A stretch of DNA of 64,000 nt from Deltaproteobacteria bacterium (GCA_021777755.1 JAJYDE010000016.1:1-64000), one strand, 5' to 3'; numbered from the stretch's first letter, positions 8,765 through 18,355 are shown. The notes: generated by a model not told the origin, from the sequence alone. Translations and numbers: made by a program.

Positions 8765-10813
8765 TTACTTGGTCAAAAGAGGCACGATAAGCAGTGCGAC
8801 AATGTTGATGACCTTGATCATCGGGTTGATTGCCGGGCCCGCGGTATCCTTGTACGGGTCGCCAACGGTGTCGCCGGTGACCGCGGCTTTGTGGGCGTCG
8901 GAGCCCTTGCCGCCGTACATGCCGTCTTCGATGAACTTTTTGGCGTTATCCCAGGCGCCGCCGCCGCTGGTCATCGCGATGGCCTGGAAAAGACCGGTGA
9001 CGATTGCGCCGATCAGAAGGCCGCCGAGGGCTTCCTTGCCGATCAGGAAACCGACCAGGATGGGAGCCGCGACCGGAATGAGGGCCGGAACCATCATTTC
9101 CTTGATCGCGCTCTTGGTGACGATGTCAACGCACTTGCCGTATTCGGGCTTGGCGGTGTATTCCATGATGCCGGGGATTTCACGGAACTGACGGCGAACT
9201 TCCTCGACAACCCCGCCTGCCGCCTTACCAACGGCTTCCATCAGGAGCGAACCGAAGAAGTAGGGCAGCAGACCGCCGATGAAAAGACCGATGATGACCT
9301 TGGGGCTCGACAGGTCGAACGTCATGCCCGGAACCGACCGGGAGTATTCCGCAAAAAGCACCAGGGCCGCAAGAGCGGCCGAGCCGATCGCATAACCCTT
9401 GGTAACGGCCTTGGTGGTGTTTCCAACCGCATCCAGGGGATCGGTGATCGCGCGCACGCTTTCGGGAAGCTCGGCCATTTCGGCGATGCCGCCCGCGTTG
9501 TCGGTAATCGGGCCGTAGGAGTCGATGGCAACGACGATACCCGTCATCGACAGCATGGCGACCGCGGAAAGAGCGATTGCGAAAAGACCCGCGCCGGTAT
9601 TGCCGGCAAAGCCGCCGCCCAGCTGATAAGCCCAGACGATAGCGCCGCAGATGACAAGGGCCGGGGCCGCGGTGGACTTCATGCTGACCGCCAGACCGGC
9701 GATAACGTTGGTTCCGTGGCCGGTGACGCTGGCCGCGGCGATGTGTTTAACCGGGTTGAAGCTTTTGGAAGTAAAGTACTCGGTGATCATAACGATGGCG
9801 CCGGTCAAGACCAGACCGATGACTGCCGTTGTGAAAACACTCATCGCCGTGAAGCCCTGGGTTTTAAGACCGGGAATGGCCAGGAACCACTTCGATGCGA
9901 AATAGAAGGCGCCAGCGGCCAGAATGCCGGAGACCGCCAGTCCTTTGTAGAGAGCGCCCATGATGTATTCGTTCTTGCCAAGGCGCACGAAGTAGGTGCC
10001 GATGATCGAGGCGATGATGGAGATGCCGCCGATAAGCAGCGGAAATTCCACCCAGGGGCTGTTCGCGCCAAAAACCGTTTTGGCCAGAAGCATAGCGGCC
10101 ACCAGCGTAACCGTGTAGGTTTCGTAGAGGTCGGCGGCCATACCGGCGCAGTCACCCACGTTGTCACCGACGTTGTCGGCGATAACGGCGGCGTTTCTCG
10201 GATCGTCTTCAGGAATGCCCGCTTCGACTTTACCGACCAGGTCGGCGCCGACGTCGGCAGCCTTGGTGTAGATACCACCGGCGATACGAGCGAAAACGCT
10301 GACCAGCGAACAACCGAACCCGAGGCCGATCAGTGCGTGGAAAACCTGCTCGACGGGAGCATAGCTTTTGGCGACCTCATAGTAGCCGGTGATGCCCAGA
10401 AGGCCCAGGCCAACGACCATGATGCCGGTTACCGAACCGCCCTTGAATGCCACCGAGAGGGCATTCTGCAGGCCGCCCTTGGCGGCTTCGGTCGTGCGTA
10501 CGTTTGCCTTGACCGATACCATCATGCCGATGTAGCCGGCAAACGCCGAACCGATCGCACCGATAACGAAGCCGATTGCGGTCCAGATCCCGAGGTAGGT
10601 AAGAAGTCCCGCGATTACAACGCCAACAACCGCGACGGTTTTGTACTCTCTGCTCAAGAATGCTGCCGACCCTTCGCGGATGGCCTCCGAGATTGCCTGC
10701 ATTTTTTCGGAACCCGCGCTTTGCTTGGATACCCACGCTGCGGTCACCAGCGCATAGGCTACGCCGAGACCACCACATGCGAGGGCAAACATTACGATTG
10801 CACTAGCTTTCAT
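8765..10813 (-). CDS. hppA: Membrane proton-translocating pyrophosphatase, K+-independent type
   Basis: A 682-residue, about 16-helix integral membrane enzyme that couples hydrolysis of pyrophosphate to ion pumping. Hallmarks include [20 protein letters not shown] (the substrate-binding DxxxxxxxKxE loop), [18 protein letters not shown] and DNAGGIAEM. The [10 protein letters not shown] segment has Lys where K+-dependent enzymes have Ala, and Thr three residues on. This combination marks the K+-independent, H+-pumping subfamily. In an energy-limited anaerobe it recovers energy from PPi made by acyl-CoA and aminoacyl-tRNA synthetases. The ATG follows AAGGAGGT at ideal spacing. Transcription probably starts about 370 nt upstream. 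Confidence 0.97.
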   Translation of the reverse strand: MKASAIVMFALACGGLGVAYALVTAAWVSKQSAGSEKMQAISEAIREGSAAFLSREYKTVAVVGVVIAGLLTYLGIWTAIGFVIGAIGSAFAGYIGMMVSVKANVRTTEAAKGGLQNALSVAFKGGSVTGIMVVGLGLLGITGYYEVAKSYAPVEQVFHALIGLGFGCSLVSVFARIAGGIYTKAADVGADLVGKVEAGIPEDDPRNAAVIADNVGDNVGDCAGMAADLYETYTVTLVAAMLLAKTVFGANSPWVEFPLLIGGISIIASIIGTYFVRLGKNEYIMGALYKGLAVSGILAAGAFYFASKWFLAIPGLKTQGFTAMSVFTTAVIGLVLTGAIVMITEYFTSKSFNPVKHIAAASVTGHGTNVIAGLAVSMKSTAAPALVICGAIVWAYQLGGGFAGNTGAGLFAIALSAVAMLSMTGIVVAIDSYGPITDNAGGIAEMAELPESVRAITDPLDAVGNTTKAVTKGYAIGSAALAALVLFAEYSRSVPGMTFDLSSPKVIIGLFIGGLLPYFFGSLLMEAVGKAAGGVVEEVRRQFREIPGIMEYTAKPEYGKCVDIVTKSAIKEMMVPALIPVAAPILVGFLIGKEALGGLLIGAIVTGLFQAIAMTSGGGAWDNAKKFIEDGMYGGKGSDAHKAAVTGDTVGDPYKDTAGPAINPMIKVINIVALLIVPLLTK

Positions 10814-11188
10814 TTAGACCTCCTTAGTAAGTTTTAATGCATTGGAACGTGAAATGACGACTCCTGAGAGGCAAGACGCCCCTCGAACTTCAACCTGATT
10901 GTCTTGGGTCCTCCTTCCAGCAAGATTATCTCAACGGACGCCGAACTCCAGTCCGTAACCGGAAAAGATTGGAATTGAATAAACGATTCATGTCACGCGG
11001 GGTCGTTCGTTTCGTTCCGGCAGGCTGTTGAAGATCGAACCGGACCTGCACCGGTCAGTCTGGTGGGTGCACAGATGAGCCGGATGCGGGCTCATCTTCA
11101 TGCAATCGCATCAATTCAAAAACTTATATGATTTCGCCTGCTTACAATAAGGACCACGAAATACATTAGACCTTCCACGCGGGCGACA
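10814..11188 (-). other. Long untranslated leader of hppA with hairpin
   Basis: No open frame fits this stretch. From the predicted start near 11182 the leader would be about 370 nt. It contains a perfect 9-bp stem, AGATGAGCC (11073-11081) with GGCTCATCT (11089-11097), around a 7-nt loop, and smaller G/C-rich pairings near 11045-11070. No known riboswitch consensus was recognised. Confidence 0.4.
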
Positions 11189-11217
11189 AACCTAATGGAA
11201 GCAGGCCTTATTGTCAA
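11189..11217 (-). promoter_or_regulatory. Sigma-70-type promoter for hppA
   Basis: On the minus strand, TTGACA (11217-11212) is followed after 17 bases by TAGGTT (11194-11189). The -35 box is a consensus match and the spacing is optimal; the -10 box is weaker. It begins 35 bases beyond the stop of the upstream gene, so hppA need not depend on readthrough. Confidence 0.5.
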
Positions 11218-11251
11218 GCAAAAGTCAACATCCTGGTGAAAAGAAATACTT

Positions 11252-12013
11252 TTAGATACGGATCTTGTCGCCGGGTTCGGGCAAAAATACTTCAAGCTCC
11301 GAGACTGCCCGGATCATCGGAAATATTTGCTCACGCCTTCGCCTTTCGTTACGCTCCAGGTGGACGAGGGCCAGGCGTTTGACTTGAGCACTTCGGGCGA
11401 AGTCGATGCACTTTGAAACCGTCGAATGGCCGGGGCTCGGCTCGCTCATGCGAAAGGCTTCATGAACGGCGAGATCGGCTCCTCGGGCGAGCAAAACGCT
11501 ATCTTCGGTTGGAGCCCCGTCGCCGGAGTAGAAAAGCGATTTGCCGCCGCAATCGATTCGAACCGCCAGGTCGCTTCGGGAGTGGGCGTTTGGCGCGCTT
11601 CGCCATACAAAGCCGGCCCGCATCAAGACCTTGCCCGGTTGCATTTCGATGAAGCGCAGTTCATAGCCGAGCTTGGCCAAAACGGAAGGATAGGCAAGCC
11701 CGATCGTTTGGGTAACTATTTGCTCAACCCCTGGCAGGCCGATAACGAGCAGGGGTTTTTGCCGCCCCAGTTGCCAAAACCTTGCAATCAGAGCGGGAAG
11801 CCCGAAAAAATGATCCCCGTGGAAATGGGATATCCAGACGGCGTCGAGACGCTCACCATCCGGACAGCTTTTCCAAAACAAAGGGGGGACGGTAAAGCCG
11901 CAGTCAAGGAGGATGCAATGCTCGATCCCGCCCTCTTCGGCCTCCACCTGAATGGAGGTGTTTGGATACTCTTCGTCGAACGCTTCCCCGACGCCAATGA
12001 ATTTGACTTCCAT
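11252..12013 (-). CDS. Metallo-beta-lactamase-fold hydrolase, RNase Z-like
   Basis: A 253-residue single-domain protein of the metallo-beta-lactamase superfamily. The zinc motif is SHFHGDHFFGLP (HxHxDH), further ligands are the Asp in YSGDGAP and His in LAVHEAF, and LVHLER supplies the last His. The strand order and the absence of a second domain resemble the RNase Z/ElaC and arylsulfatase-like group. Without the long exosite arm of tRNase Z, a tRNA 3'-end role is uncertain. The ATG follows AAAGGACTTTTCGAA. Confidence 0.85.
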   Translation of the reverse strand: MEVKFIGVGEAFDEEYPNTSIQVEAEEGGIEHCILLDCGFTVPPLFWKSCPDGERLDAVWISHFHGDHFFGLPALIARFWQLGRQKPLLVIGLPGVEQIVTQTIGLAYPSVLAKLGYELRFIEMQPGKVLMRAGFVWRSAPNAHSRSDLAVRIDCGGKSLFYSGDGAPTEDSVLLARGADLAVHEAFRMSEPSPGHSTVSKCIDFARSAQVKRLALVHLERNERRRREQIFPMIRAVSELEVFLPEPGDKIRI

Positions 12014-12184
12014 TTCGAAAAGTCCTTTGAAACTGATTTGTATTAAATTACATCATGTCTTACTTTATTGCATTCATTACCCGGCAAAACGGCGGTTGAG
12101 ATATCGCGGGGCCGGGGGCGGCCGCCCCTCGCCCATGTTCCGTTACTGGTTCGCAACGTAAATGCAAATTGTGGAGAATACCCA

Positions 12185-15106
12185 ATGTCGGCAAAAGAAA
12201 GATTTGAACTGGTTTTTGAACGGGAAGTCCCCGAAATTAAGAGTCTGGTGCGGTTTTACCGGCACGCTTCGACCGGCGCCGAAGTGCTTTCCGTCATAAA
12301 CGATAATGAAAACAAGGTGTTCGGCGTCAGTTTCCGCACGCCGCCATCAGACTCCACCGGTGTGGCCCATATCCTCGAACACTCGGTCCTTTGCGGCTCG
12401 CGCAAGTATCCGGTAAAAGAACCGTTCGTCCAACTGATCAAAGGGTCGCTCAAGACCTTCCTCAATGCCTTCACCTACCCCGACAAGACCTGCTACCCGG
12501 TGGCCAGCCAGAACGTCCAGGATTTCTACAACCTTATCGATGTTTACCTGGACGCGGTTTTCCATCCGCGCCTGACCCCCTTTGTCCTGCAGCAGGAGGG
12601 CTGGCATTACGACTTGAGCGGACCCGAGGCCCCTCTTGGAATCAAGGGCGTGGTCTACAATGAGATGAAGGGGGTCTATTCTTCCCCCGACAGCCTGCTG
12701 CTCGAGGCTTCCCAGCAGTCTCTTTTTCCCGACATCACCTACGGCCTGGACTCCGGGGGCGACCCCGAAGCGATCCCCACTCTCACCTTCGAGCAGTTCA
12801 AAGCCTTCTACGAAAGCCACTATCATCCTTCAAACGCGAGGATCTATTTTTTCGGAAATGACGATCCCGACAGAAGGCTGGAGATACTCGAAGAGTATCT
12901 GAAGGATTTTAGCCGGGCCGTGGTCGAATCGTCGGTGCCCGTGCAAAGGCCCCTGTCCATGCCGCGCAGGATCGTGCGCTCTTTCGGGGTCGGGGGCGAT
13001 GAGGCTTCGCAGGCAAGCCTCAAGGGCATGATCACCCTCAACTGGCTCCTTCCCGAGGCGAGCGACGCGGACCGCAACCTCGCCTTTCAGCTCCTCGAAT
13101 ATGCCCTTATCGGCATGCCGGGTTCGCCTTTGAGAAGAGCGCTGATCGAATCGCGGCTGGGCGAAGATCTGGCCGGGGGGGGGCTTGAGACCGAACTGCG
13201 CCAGCTCTACTTCTCCACGGGTCTTAAAGGAATCCTGGTCGAAGACGCTCCGAAGGTCGAAAGCCTCATCTTCGATACTCTTTCGGCCCTGGCGCGCGAG
13301 GGCATCGAGCCGGAGGCGGTCGAAGCCGCGGTCAATACGATCGAGTTCCGGCTTCGCGAGAACAACTACGGCAGCTTCCCCCAGGGGCTGGCCGTGATGC
13401 TGCACTCCCTTGCCGCCTGGCTCCATGACGCCGATCCGCTTTCGCTCACGGCTTTCGAAGCCCCCCTTGGCCGCGTGAAGGAAAATCTGAAATCGAAAGG
13501 TTTCCTCGAAGATCTCTTGCGCGTCCATTTTCTTGAAAATCCCCACCGCACGGTCGTCTTGTTAAAACCCGAGTCGGGATTGGTCGAGCGTCAAAATGAA
13601 GAGGAAAGCCGAAGGCTCGAGTCGATCAAGAATTCCTTTGCCGCCGATGAGGTCCGCCGAGTGATCGAAAACGCCAAAATCCTCGAAGATCTCCAGTCCG
13701 CCCCCGATTCGGCTGAAGGCCTTGCGACCATCCCCGTCCTGAGAGTTTCAGATCTGGACAAAAAGAGCGGGACCATTCCGATCGAAGACTTGCCTCTGGA
13801 CGGCGTGCGCGGCTTCTATCACGATCTTTTCACAAGCTCCATAACCTACCTTGAACTCGGCTTCAATCTGCGGGTGCTGCCCGGCGAGTATCTTCCCTAT
13901 GCGCCGATCTTCGGACGTCTTCTGCTGGAGATGGGCACCAGGTTGCAGGATTTCGCCTCCCTGTCGCAAAAGATCAGCCGAAAGACGGGTGGCATCCACC
14001 CCGAGCTTTTCACCTCTACGGTAATGGGCGATACCGCGCCTGCGACCTGGCTTTTCCTGCGGGGCAAATGCATGAGCGCGCGGACAGGCGAGATGGCCGA
14101 CATCCTGGCCGAAGTGCTGGGAGAACTTAAACTGGACAACCGGGAGCGGTTCCGCCAGATCGTGCTCGAAGAAAAGGCCAGGCAGGAAAGAAAATTTGTG
14201 CCGAACGGCCACCAGGTGATCAACCAGCGTATCCGGGCACACTTCGGCCTGGCCGGCTGGGCGAAGGAGCTGACCGACGGGATAAGCTATTTCCATTTTC
14301 TGGAAAATCTGGCCGAAAGAATCGATAAAGACTGGGAAGGGGTGCTCTTCGAACTGGAGAAGGTGCGAGGACTGCTCCTGAACCGAGGCGCGGCGGTGTT
14401 CAATATCACCGCCGACAGGAAAGATATGGCGTCGATCGAGCGCTCGGTGCGCGGCGTTCTCGATTGCCTCCCGAACCGAAAGATGGAGCTTGCCGAATGG
14501 CAGCCTTCTCTTTTTCCACGATTTGAAGGCATAATGGTCCCCTCGCAGGTAAACTATGTGGGCAAGGGCGCCAACCTCTACGATGCGGGCTACGAAGCCC
14601 ATGGATCGAGCAAGGTAATATCGGGCTATCTGAGAACCACCTGGCTTTGGGAAAAGGTGCGGGTCCAGGGAGGGGCCTACGGCGGTTTCTGCCTTTTCGA
14701 CCGCCTTTCCGGGGTCTTTACCTTCCTGTCATATCGAGATCCCAACCTGCTGAAAACCGTTGAAAACTTCGACGGCGCGGCCCGGTTCCTGCGCGATGCG
14801 GAGATCTCCGAAGATGAACTGGGCAAGGCCATCGTCGGGGCCATCGGGGAGATCGATTCCTACATGCTGCCGGATATGAAGGGCTATGTTTCCCTGTTGC
14901 GCGGCCTTACCGGCGAAACCGATGAAATGCGCCAGAAGATGCGCGAACAGGTCCTGGCCACGACCGCCAAGGATTTCAGATCGTTTGCCGAAGTCCTTGA
15001 AAGGGTGAATCGGGAGGGGATCGTAAAGGTGCTGGGTTCGCAGAACGCCATCGAATCGGCACTGGCCGAACGTCCGGGCTGGCTGGATACTTTCCGGTTG
15101 CTTTAA
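12185..15106 (+). CDS. M16C zinc metallopeptidase, PreP/presequence-protease family
   Basis: A 973-residue peptidase made of two pseudo-symmetric halves that close around small unfolded peptides. The inverted zinc motif HILEH is at about residues 61-65 (VAHILEHSVLCGS), with the distal Glu in VVYNEMKGVYSS. The second, non-catalytic half contains the substrate-binding KVRVQGGAYGG segment. No signal peptide is present, so it probably clears short peptides in the cytoplasm. The ATG at 12185 follows TGTGGAGAATACCCA; an earlier in-frame Met at 12068 would add an Arg/Gly-rich extension unlike the family. Confidence 0.93.
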   Translation: MSAKERFELVFEREVPEIKSLVRFYRHASTGAEVLSVINDNENKVFGVSFRTPPSDSTGVAHILEHSVLCGSRKYPVKEPFVQLIKGSLKTFLNAFTYPDKTCYPVASQNVQDFYNLIDVYLDAVFHPRLTPFVLQQEGWHYDLSGPEAPLGIKGVVYNEMKGVYSSPDSLLLEASQQSLFPDITYGLDSGGDPEAIPTLTFEQFKAFYESHYHPSNARIYFFGNDDPDRRLEILEEYLKDFSRAVVESSVPVQRPLSMPRRIVRSFGVGGDEASQASLKGMITLNWLLPEASDADRNLAFQLLEYALIGMPGSPLRRALIESRLGEDLAGGGLETELRQLYFSTGLKGILVEDAPKVESLIFDTLSALAREGIEPEAVEAAVNTIEFRLRENNYGSFPQGLAVMLHSLAAWLHDADPLSLTAFEAPLGRVKENLKSKGFLEDLLRVHFLENPHRTVVLLKPESGLVERQNEEESRRLESIKNSFAADEVRRVIENAKILEDLQSAPDSAEGLATIPVLRVSDLDKKSGTIPIEDLPLDGVRGFYHDLFTSSITYLELGFNLRVLPGEYLPYAPIFGRLLLEMGTRLQDFASLSQKISRKTGGIHPELFTSTVMGDTAPATWLFLRGKCMSARTGEMADILAEVLGELKLDNRERFRQIVLEEKARQERKFVPNGHQVINQRIRAHFGLAGWAKELTDGISYFHFLENLAERIDKDWEGVLFELEKVRGLLLNRGAAVFNITADRKDMASIERSVRGVLDCLPNRKMELAEWQPSLFPRFEGIMVPSQVNYVGKGANLYDAGYEAHGSSKVISGYLRTTWLWEKVRVQGGAYGGFCLFDRLSGVFTFLSYRDPNLLKTVENFDGAARFLRDAEISEDELGKAIVGAIGEIDSYMLPDMKGYVSLLRGLTGETDEMRQKMREQVLATTAKDFRSFAEVLERVNREGIVKVLGSQNAIESALAERPGWLDTFRLL

Positions 15107-15116
15107 AGGAAATCGG

Positions 15117-15151
15117 CGGGAAGCGGGGAAGCCGGAAGGCCCTGCTTCCCG
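15117..15151 (+). terminator. GC-rich hairpin after the M16C gene
   Basis: CGGGAAGC (15117-15124) pairs with GCTTCCCG (15144-15151), ten bases after the stop codon. TTTTT occurs about 20 bases later, so intrinsic termination is possible but not classical. Confidence 0.45.
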
Positions 15152-15164
15152 TTTGAGCCGGTTT

Positions 15165-15350
15165 TTACAACTTTTCCGGCTTGCAGAGGTTTTTTTCCAG
15201 GGCGGCGGCCCGCCCGCAGTTGGCGCAGACGTATCCGGGGTTTCTCACCAGGTTCTTGTACTCGTCGGAATGCGACTGATTGTATCCGATGTTTTGCAGA
15301 TAGCAGAGGTGCTCGTCGTGGTGCGGATGGGGCATTTGCTTTTCGGCCAT
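15165..15350 (-). CDS. Small His/Cys protein with a zinc-ribbon half, 61 aa
   Basis: The ATG at 15350 follows AAAGGAACAACGAA. The N-terminus is His-rich (MPHPHHDEHLCYLQ) and the C-terminus has YVCANCGRAA and a further Cys in NLCKPEKL, giving a C, CxxC, C set that could bind one zinc. I have an impression of similar short proteins in other sulfate-reducing deltaproteobacteria but cannot name a family. It lies downstream of the 60-aa Cys-rich ORF on the same strand with a 131-base gap. Confidence 0.65.
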   Translation of the reverse strand: MAEKQMPHPHHDEHLCYLQNIGYNQSHSDEYKNLVRNPGYVCANCGRAAALEKNLCKPEKL

Positions 15351-15481
15351 TTCGTTGTTCCTTTGCAAGGGGAGTTCCCGATGCCGGGCGTTCAAAAACG
15401 CTTTGGCGAGCGAACTTGCTGCAAAGTAAACATCGCGATGCCGGGGGGCAATAGGTTGGCAAAACAGGGGACGCCGGTTCC

Positions 15482-15664
15482 TCAGAGGTCTTCGCCCCGG
15501 TCCTCGCAGCCTATGATGCCGTTCAGCCTGTTTATGAGGACATCCTGGGATTTGGAGCATTTTTCACAGGAACGCAGGTGGTCCAAAAATACTGTGATAT
15601 TCCATCCTTCGCAACTCTTCATCCCTAATTCCATGGGGTCTTTCCCACAAAGGAGAACCAGCAT
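15482..15664 (-). CDS. Small zinc-finger protein, anti-sigma-factor-like, 60 aa
   Basis: The ATG at 15664 is preceded by CAGGAGTCGAAT, a good ribosome-binding site. The 60-residue product contains FLDHLRSCEKCSK, an HxxxCxxC arrangement typical of the zf-HC2 zinc-binding anti-sigma fold, and two other cysteines upstream (LLCGKD, KSCEGW). No transmembrane helix or sigma factor is adjacent, so an anti-sigma role is only a structural suggestion. Confidence 0.6.
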   Translation of the reverse strand: MLVLLCGKDPMELGMKSCEGWNITVFLDHLRSCEKCSKSQDVLINRLNGIIGCEDRGEDL

Positions 15665-15723
15665 ATTCGACTCCTGGCGGTAAGGTTTCCTATGGTCTAT
15701 ACAGCATATGCGCCCGATATGAA

Positions 15724-15813
15724 ATAGAAAAGAGCGGGGAGTGGGATGGAGCGGGCGGCAAGGAGGAGTTTTCTCCACGCCATCTTTTTTTTCAACCCTC
15801 TCCCCGCCGCTCT
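15724..15813 (-). terminator. Long imperfect hairpin terminating rlmI
   Basis: Read on the minus strand just past the rlmI stop, AGAGCGGCGGGGAGAGGG (15813-15796) can pair imperfectly with CCCACTCCCCGCTCT (15745-15731), followed by TTTCTATTTC. A smaller nested GGAG/CTCC hairpin lies inside. Confidence 0.5.
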
Positions 15814-15819
15814 TATTCC

Positions 15820-16986
15820 TTAGGTGGCCTCCACGACGAAGCATTTCAAATACCTGGTTTCGGGCATGGCCAGAAGGACGGGGTGATCGAGCGACTGGCC
15901 GCTGGAACTGAGCAGGCGAAGTCTTTTTCCGCTTGCCTGACCGGCCGAGACGAGCGCGTCGTGGAACAGTTCTTCGCTCATGTGATACGAGCACGAGGAA
16001 GTGATGAGGATTCCGCCGGGTTTTAAGGCCAGAAGCGCCCTGCGGTTTATATCCGTATATCCCTTCTTCGCCTCCGCTATGGAAGACCGTGTTTTGGCGA
16101 ATGCGGGCGGGTCGAGCACGATGAGGTCGAAAGAGGCCTTGGGGACCCGTTTGAGATAATCGAAGACGTTGGCGGAAGCAAAAACGGCGCGGTCAGCGTA
16201 GCCGTTAAGTTCCGCGTTTCTTTTCGCCTGTTGGACCGCGTCGGCGGACTGATCGATTCCAACTGTCTCCAAGGCCCCCGCGGCGAGGGCCGAAAGACTC
16301 CAGGCGCCGTTGTAGCAGAAAAGGTCGAGGACTTTTTTGCCCTCTACCCAGCGCCCCGAAGCTTTTCTGTTGTCTCTTTGGTCCAGGTACATTCCTGTTT
16401 TCTGCCCTCCGAGAACGTCAACGACATAGTCCAGTCCGTCAATTTGCACCTGGATTTCGGCGGGCGCCTTCCCGGCGGCCACCCCTTTTTCGAGGTCGAG
16501 ACCCTCCATGGCCCGCGACGGGGAGTCATTTCGGAAAACCAGCGCCGAAGGCTTGAACAAGTCGCACAGGAGCTCCCGGATGAGCCCCTCCATCTTTGCC
16601 ATGCCAAAGGTTGTGGCCTGGTAGACCAACACATCCCCGTAGCGATCGACCACCAGGCCGGGCAGACCGTCGGATTCGCCGAAAACGAGGCGGCAGGTTG
16701 AGGCGCCGGGATAGACCCGGTCGCGAAAGTTGGCCGCATCCCGGAAAGCCTGCCGGAAGAAATCTTCGTCGGGTTTTTTCCCGGGCGGGCAGACGATGCG
16801 CGCGGCGATAAGCGATGTGGGATTGACATAGCCCGCGCCCAGGGGCACGCCCTTGGCCGAGACGACCTCCACCCAGCTTCCGGGCTCGAAATCGTGGAGC
16901 GGGTCGGCCACTTCGTTGCCAAATACCCAGCGATGGCCTCTTAAGATACGCCTCTCGCGGCCCGGATGCAGGGTCAGGGTTCTCAT
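15820..16986 (-). CDS. rlmI: Class I SAM-dependent rRNA methyltransferase, RlmI family
   Basis: A 388-residue protein with an N-terminal PUA domain (GRERRILRGHRWVFGNEV, then GAGYVNP) and a Rossmann methyltransferase domain. Motif I is KVLDLFCYNGAWSL and the catalytic motif is IVLDPPAFAKTR. E. coli RlmI methylates C5 of C1962 in 23S rRNA; this is the same architecture. The ATG at 16986 is preceded by GGAGCAAAAATC. A 29-residue upstream extension is possible in frame but overlaps the terminator of the preceding gene, so it is rejected. Confidence 0.9.
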   Translation of the reverse strand: MRTLTLHPGRERRILRGHRWVFGNEVADPLHDFEPGSWVEVVSAKGVPLGAGYVNPTSLIAARIVCPPGKKPDEDFFRQAFRDAANFRDRVYPGASTCRLVFGESDGLPGLVVDRYGDVLVYQATTFGMAKMEGLIRELLCDLFKPSALVFRNDSPSRAMEGLDLEKGVAAGKAPAEIQVQIDGLDYVVDVLGGQKTGMYLDQRDNRKASGRWVEGKKVLDLFCYNGAWSLSALAAGALETVGIDQSADAVQQAKRNAELNGYADRAVFASANVFDYLKRVPKASFDLIVLDPPAFAKTRSSIAEAKKGYTDINRRALLALKPGGILITSSCSYHMSEELFHDALVSAGQASGKRLRLLSSSGQSLDHPVLLAMPETRYLKCFVVEAT

Positions 16987-17013
16987 GATTTTTGCTCCAA
17001 TGCTTTTTGCAAT

Positions 17014-17040
17014 AAAAAAAGCGCTCCGAAAAAGAGCGCT
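17014..17040 (-). terminator. Rho-independent terminator upstream of rlmI
   Basis: On the minus strand AGCGCTC and GAGCGCT (17040-17034 and 17027-17021) form a 7-bp stem followed by seven T residues. It ends the 88-aa gene and insulates rlmI. Confidence 0.85.
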
Positions 17041-17069
17041 CCCTGGTCGGGCGTGGCCGATTTTTGGCC

Positions 17070-17336
17070 TCACACCTCGGCTTTAAGAGATTCCAGAAGA
17101 ATGTGGTAATCCTCATGGGTGTCCGCCGAACTTTCGATCAGTTCATAGAGATCGTCGAGGTCCATGTTTACCACCGCGTCCTTGTCGGGGGATTCTTCCT
17201 TCAATTCGATCCACACCCAGTCGAGAAGCATTTCCTCCTGATCGCTGTAACCCTGTTCGTGTTTATCCAGGATGCCGTCCCTGAGTTTTTGTCCGACCTT
17301 TTTAAGGGCCGCTCTGACGAACTCTTTCATCTCCAT
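17070..17336 (-). CDS. Acidic hypothetical protein, 88 aa
   Basis: The ATG at 17336 follows AGGAGGGTATTCG. The product begins MEMKEFVRAALKK, is strongly acidic in its second half (DLDDLYELIES) and is predicted helical throughout. It has no cysteine cluster, signal peptide or membrane span. It has its own terminator. Function unknown; I see no domain I can name. Confidence 0.7.
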   Translation of the reverse strand: MEMKEFVRAALKKVGQKLRDGILDKHEQGYSDQEEMLLDWVWIELKEESPDKDAVVNMDLDDLYELIESSADTHEDYHILLESLKAEV

Positions 17337-17503
17337 CGAATACCCTCCTTTATACAAACGGCTTTTCCCCGAGAGAAAAGCAACCGTTTGAAAAGCCAGT
17401 AAAAACTAGTTGAAGTCGGACAAAATAGCTCATTAGCCTCATGCGTTCAACTTTATAATTCATTTTCCCGAGGTTGTTCATAAACTGCCTTTCAACTCTT
17501 TCC

Positions 17504-17532
17504 TTGTTGAAATTACAAGGCTTCAATATAAT
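17504..17532 (+). promoter_or_regulatory. Sigma-70-type promoter for the LOG gene
   Basis: TTGTTG at 17504-17509 and a consensus TATAAT at 17527-17532 are separated by 17 bases, 80 bases before the LOG start codon. The surrounding DNA is distinctly AT-rich compared with the genes. Confidence 0.6.
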
Positions 17533-17612
17533 TATCAACAAGGCTCGAAACAGGCATTTTCCATAAAACTTTTCGAAATGTTCAACTCCAGAGGATAGGG
17601 GAAGATTTTTGT

Positions 17613-18269
17613 ATGTCCGATAAGCAACAGTATGTCGTCGATTCCATAAGCGCCGGAAATTCCTGGCGTCTGTTCAAGATCCTGGCCGAGTTTGTGGAGG
17701 GGTTTGAAACGCTTGACAGTCTATACCCGGCTGTTTCCATTTTCGGCTCCGCGAGGTCGAAGCCAGGCGATGAGACCTACGAGTTGACCTACGAAATCGC
17801 AAAAAAACTTGCCACCCACGGCTATCACATCATAACGGGCGGAGGGCCGGGAGTCATGGAGGCGGGAAACAAAGGCGCCAAGGAGGGCGGGGCCAAATCG
17901 GTGGGGCTCAATATCGAGCTGCCTTTCGAGCAAACACCCAACCCGTTTTCCACCCTGAAATTGGATTTTCAATATTTTTTCGTCCGTAAGGTTATGTTCG
18001 TCAAATACGCTCAGGCTTATATTGGAATGCCGGGGGGGTTCGGCACCCTGGACGAAATCACCGAGGCCCTTACCCTCATCCAGACCAGGCGCATAAAGCC
18101 CTTTCCCGTCATCCTGGTTGGAACCAGTTACTGGGGGGGGCTGATGGAATGGATTCGAACCACTCTTGTGGACCGAAAATTCATCTCGCCCGACGATCTG
18201 GAAATAGTGACGGTTCTGGACGATCCCGACGAGGTGGTGCACATGATCAAAAAGTATGTGATCCTTTAA
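17613..18269 (+). CDS. LOG family (TIGR00730-type) nucleotide 5'-monophosphate phosphoribohydrolase
   Basis: A 218-residue Rossmann protein with the two LOG signatures: GGGPGVMEAGNKGA and PGGFGTLDEITE, the latter supplying the catalytic Glu. Members cleave the N-glycosidic bond of nucleoside monophosphates, in plants releasing active cytokinin. Older databases label them lysine decarboxylase, but no PLP site is present. It is followed by the zinc ribbon gene after 86 bases, so the three genes to 19698 may form an operon. Confidence 0.9.
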   Translation: MSDKQQYVVDSISAGNSWRLFKILAEFVEGFETLDSLYPAVSIFGSARSKPGDETYELTYEIAKKLATHGYHIITGGGPGVMEAGNKGAKEGGAKSVGLNIELPFEQTPNPFSTLKLDFQYFFVRKVMFVKYAQAYIGMPGGFGTLDEITEALTLIQTRRIKPFPVILVGTSYWGGLMEWIRTTLVDRKFISPDDLEIVTVLDDPDEVVHMIKKYVIL

Positions 18270-18355
18270 CCCCGCGCTTTCGCCCGGATTCGGCTTTCAA
18301 CTCCGCTACCGGGCATGAGCGGGCGCGGCGGACATTGGACGGGAGGTTTTGCCGA

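Noticed and set aside
8891-10837. Rightward 648-codon open frame opposite hppA
   Set aside because: It is antisense to an intact pyrophosphatase gene, has Gly/Asp/His-rich shadow composition and no ribosome-binding site.
17350-17541. Leftward 63-codon frame upstream of the 88-aa gene
   Set aside because: It occupies the AT-rich promoter region of the LOG gene and has no start signal.
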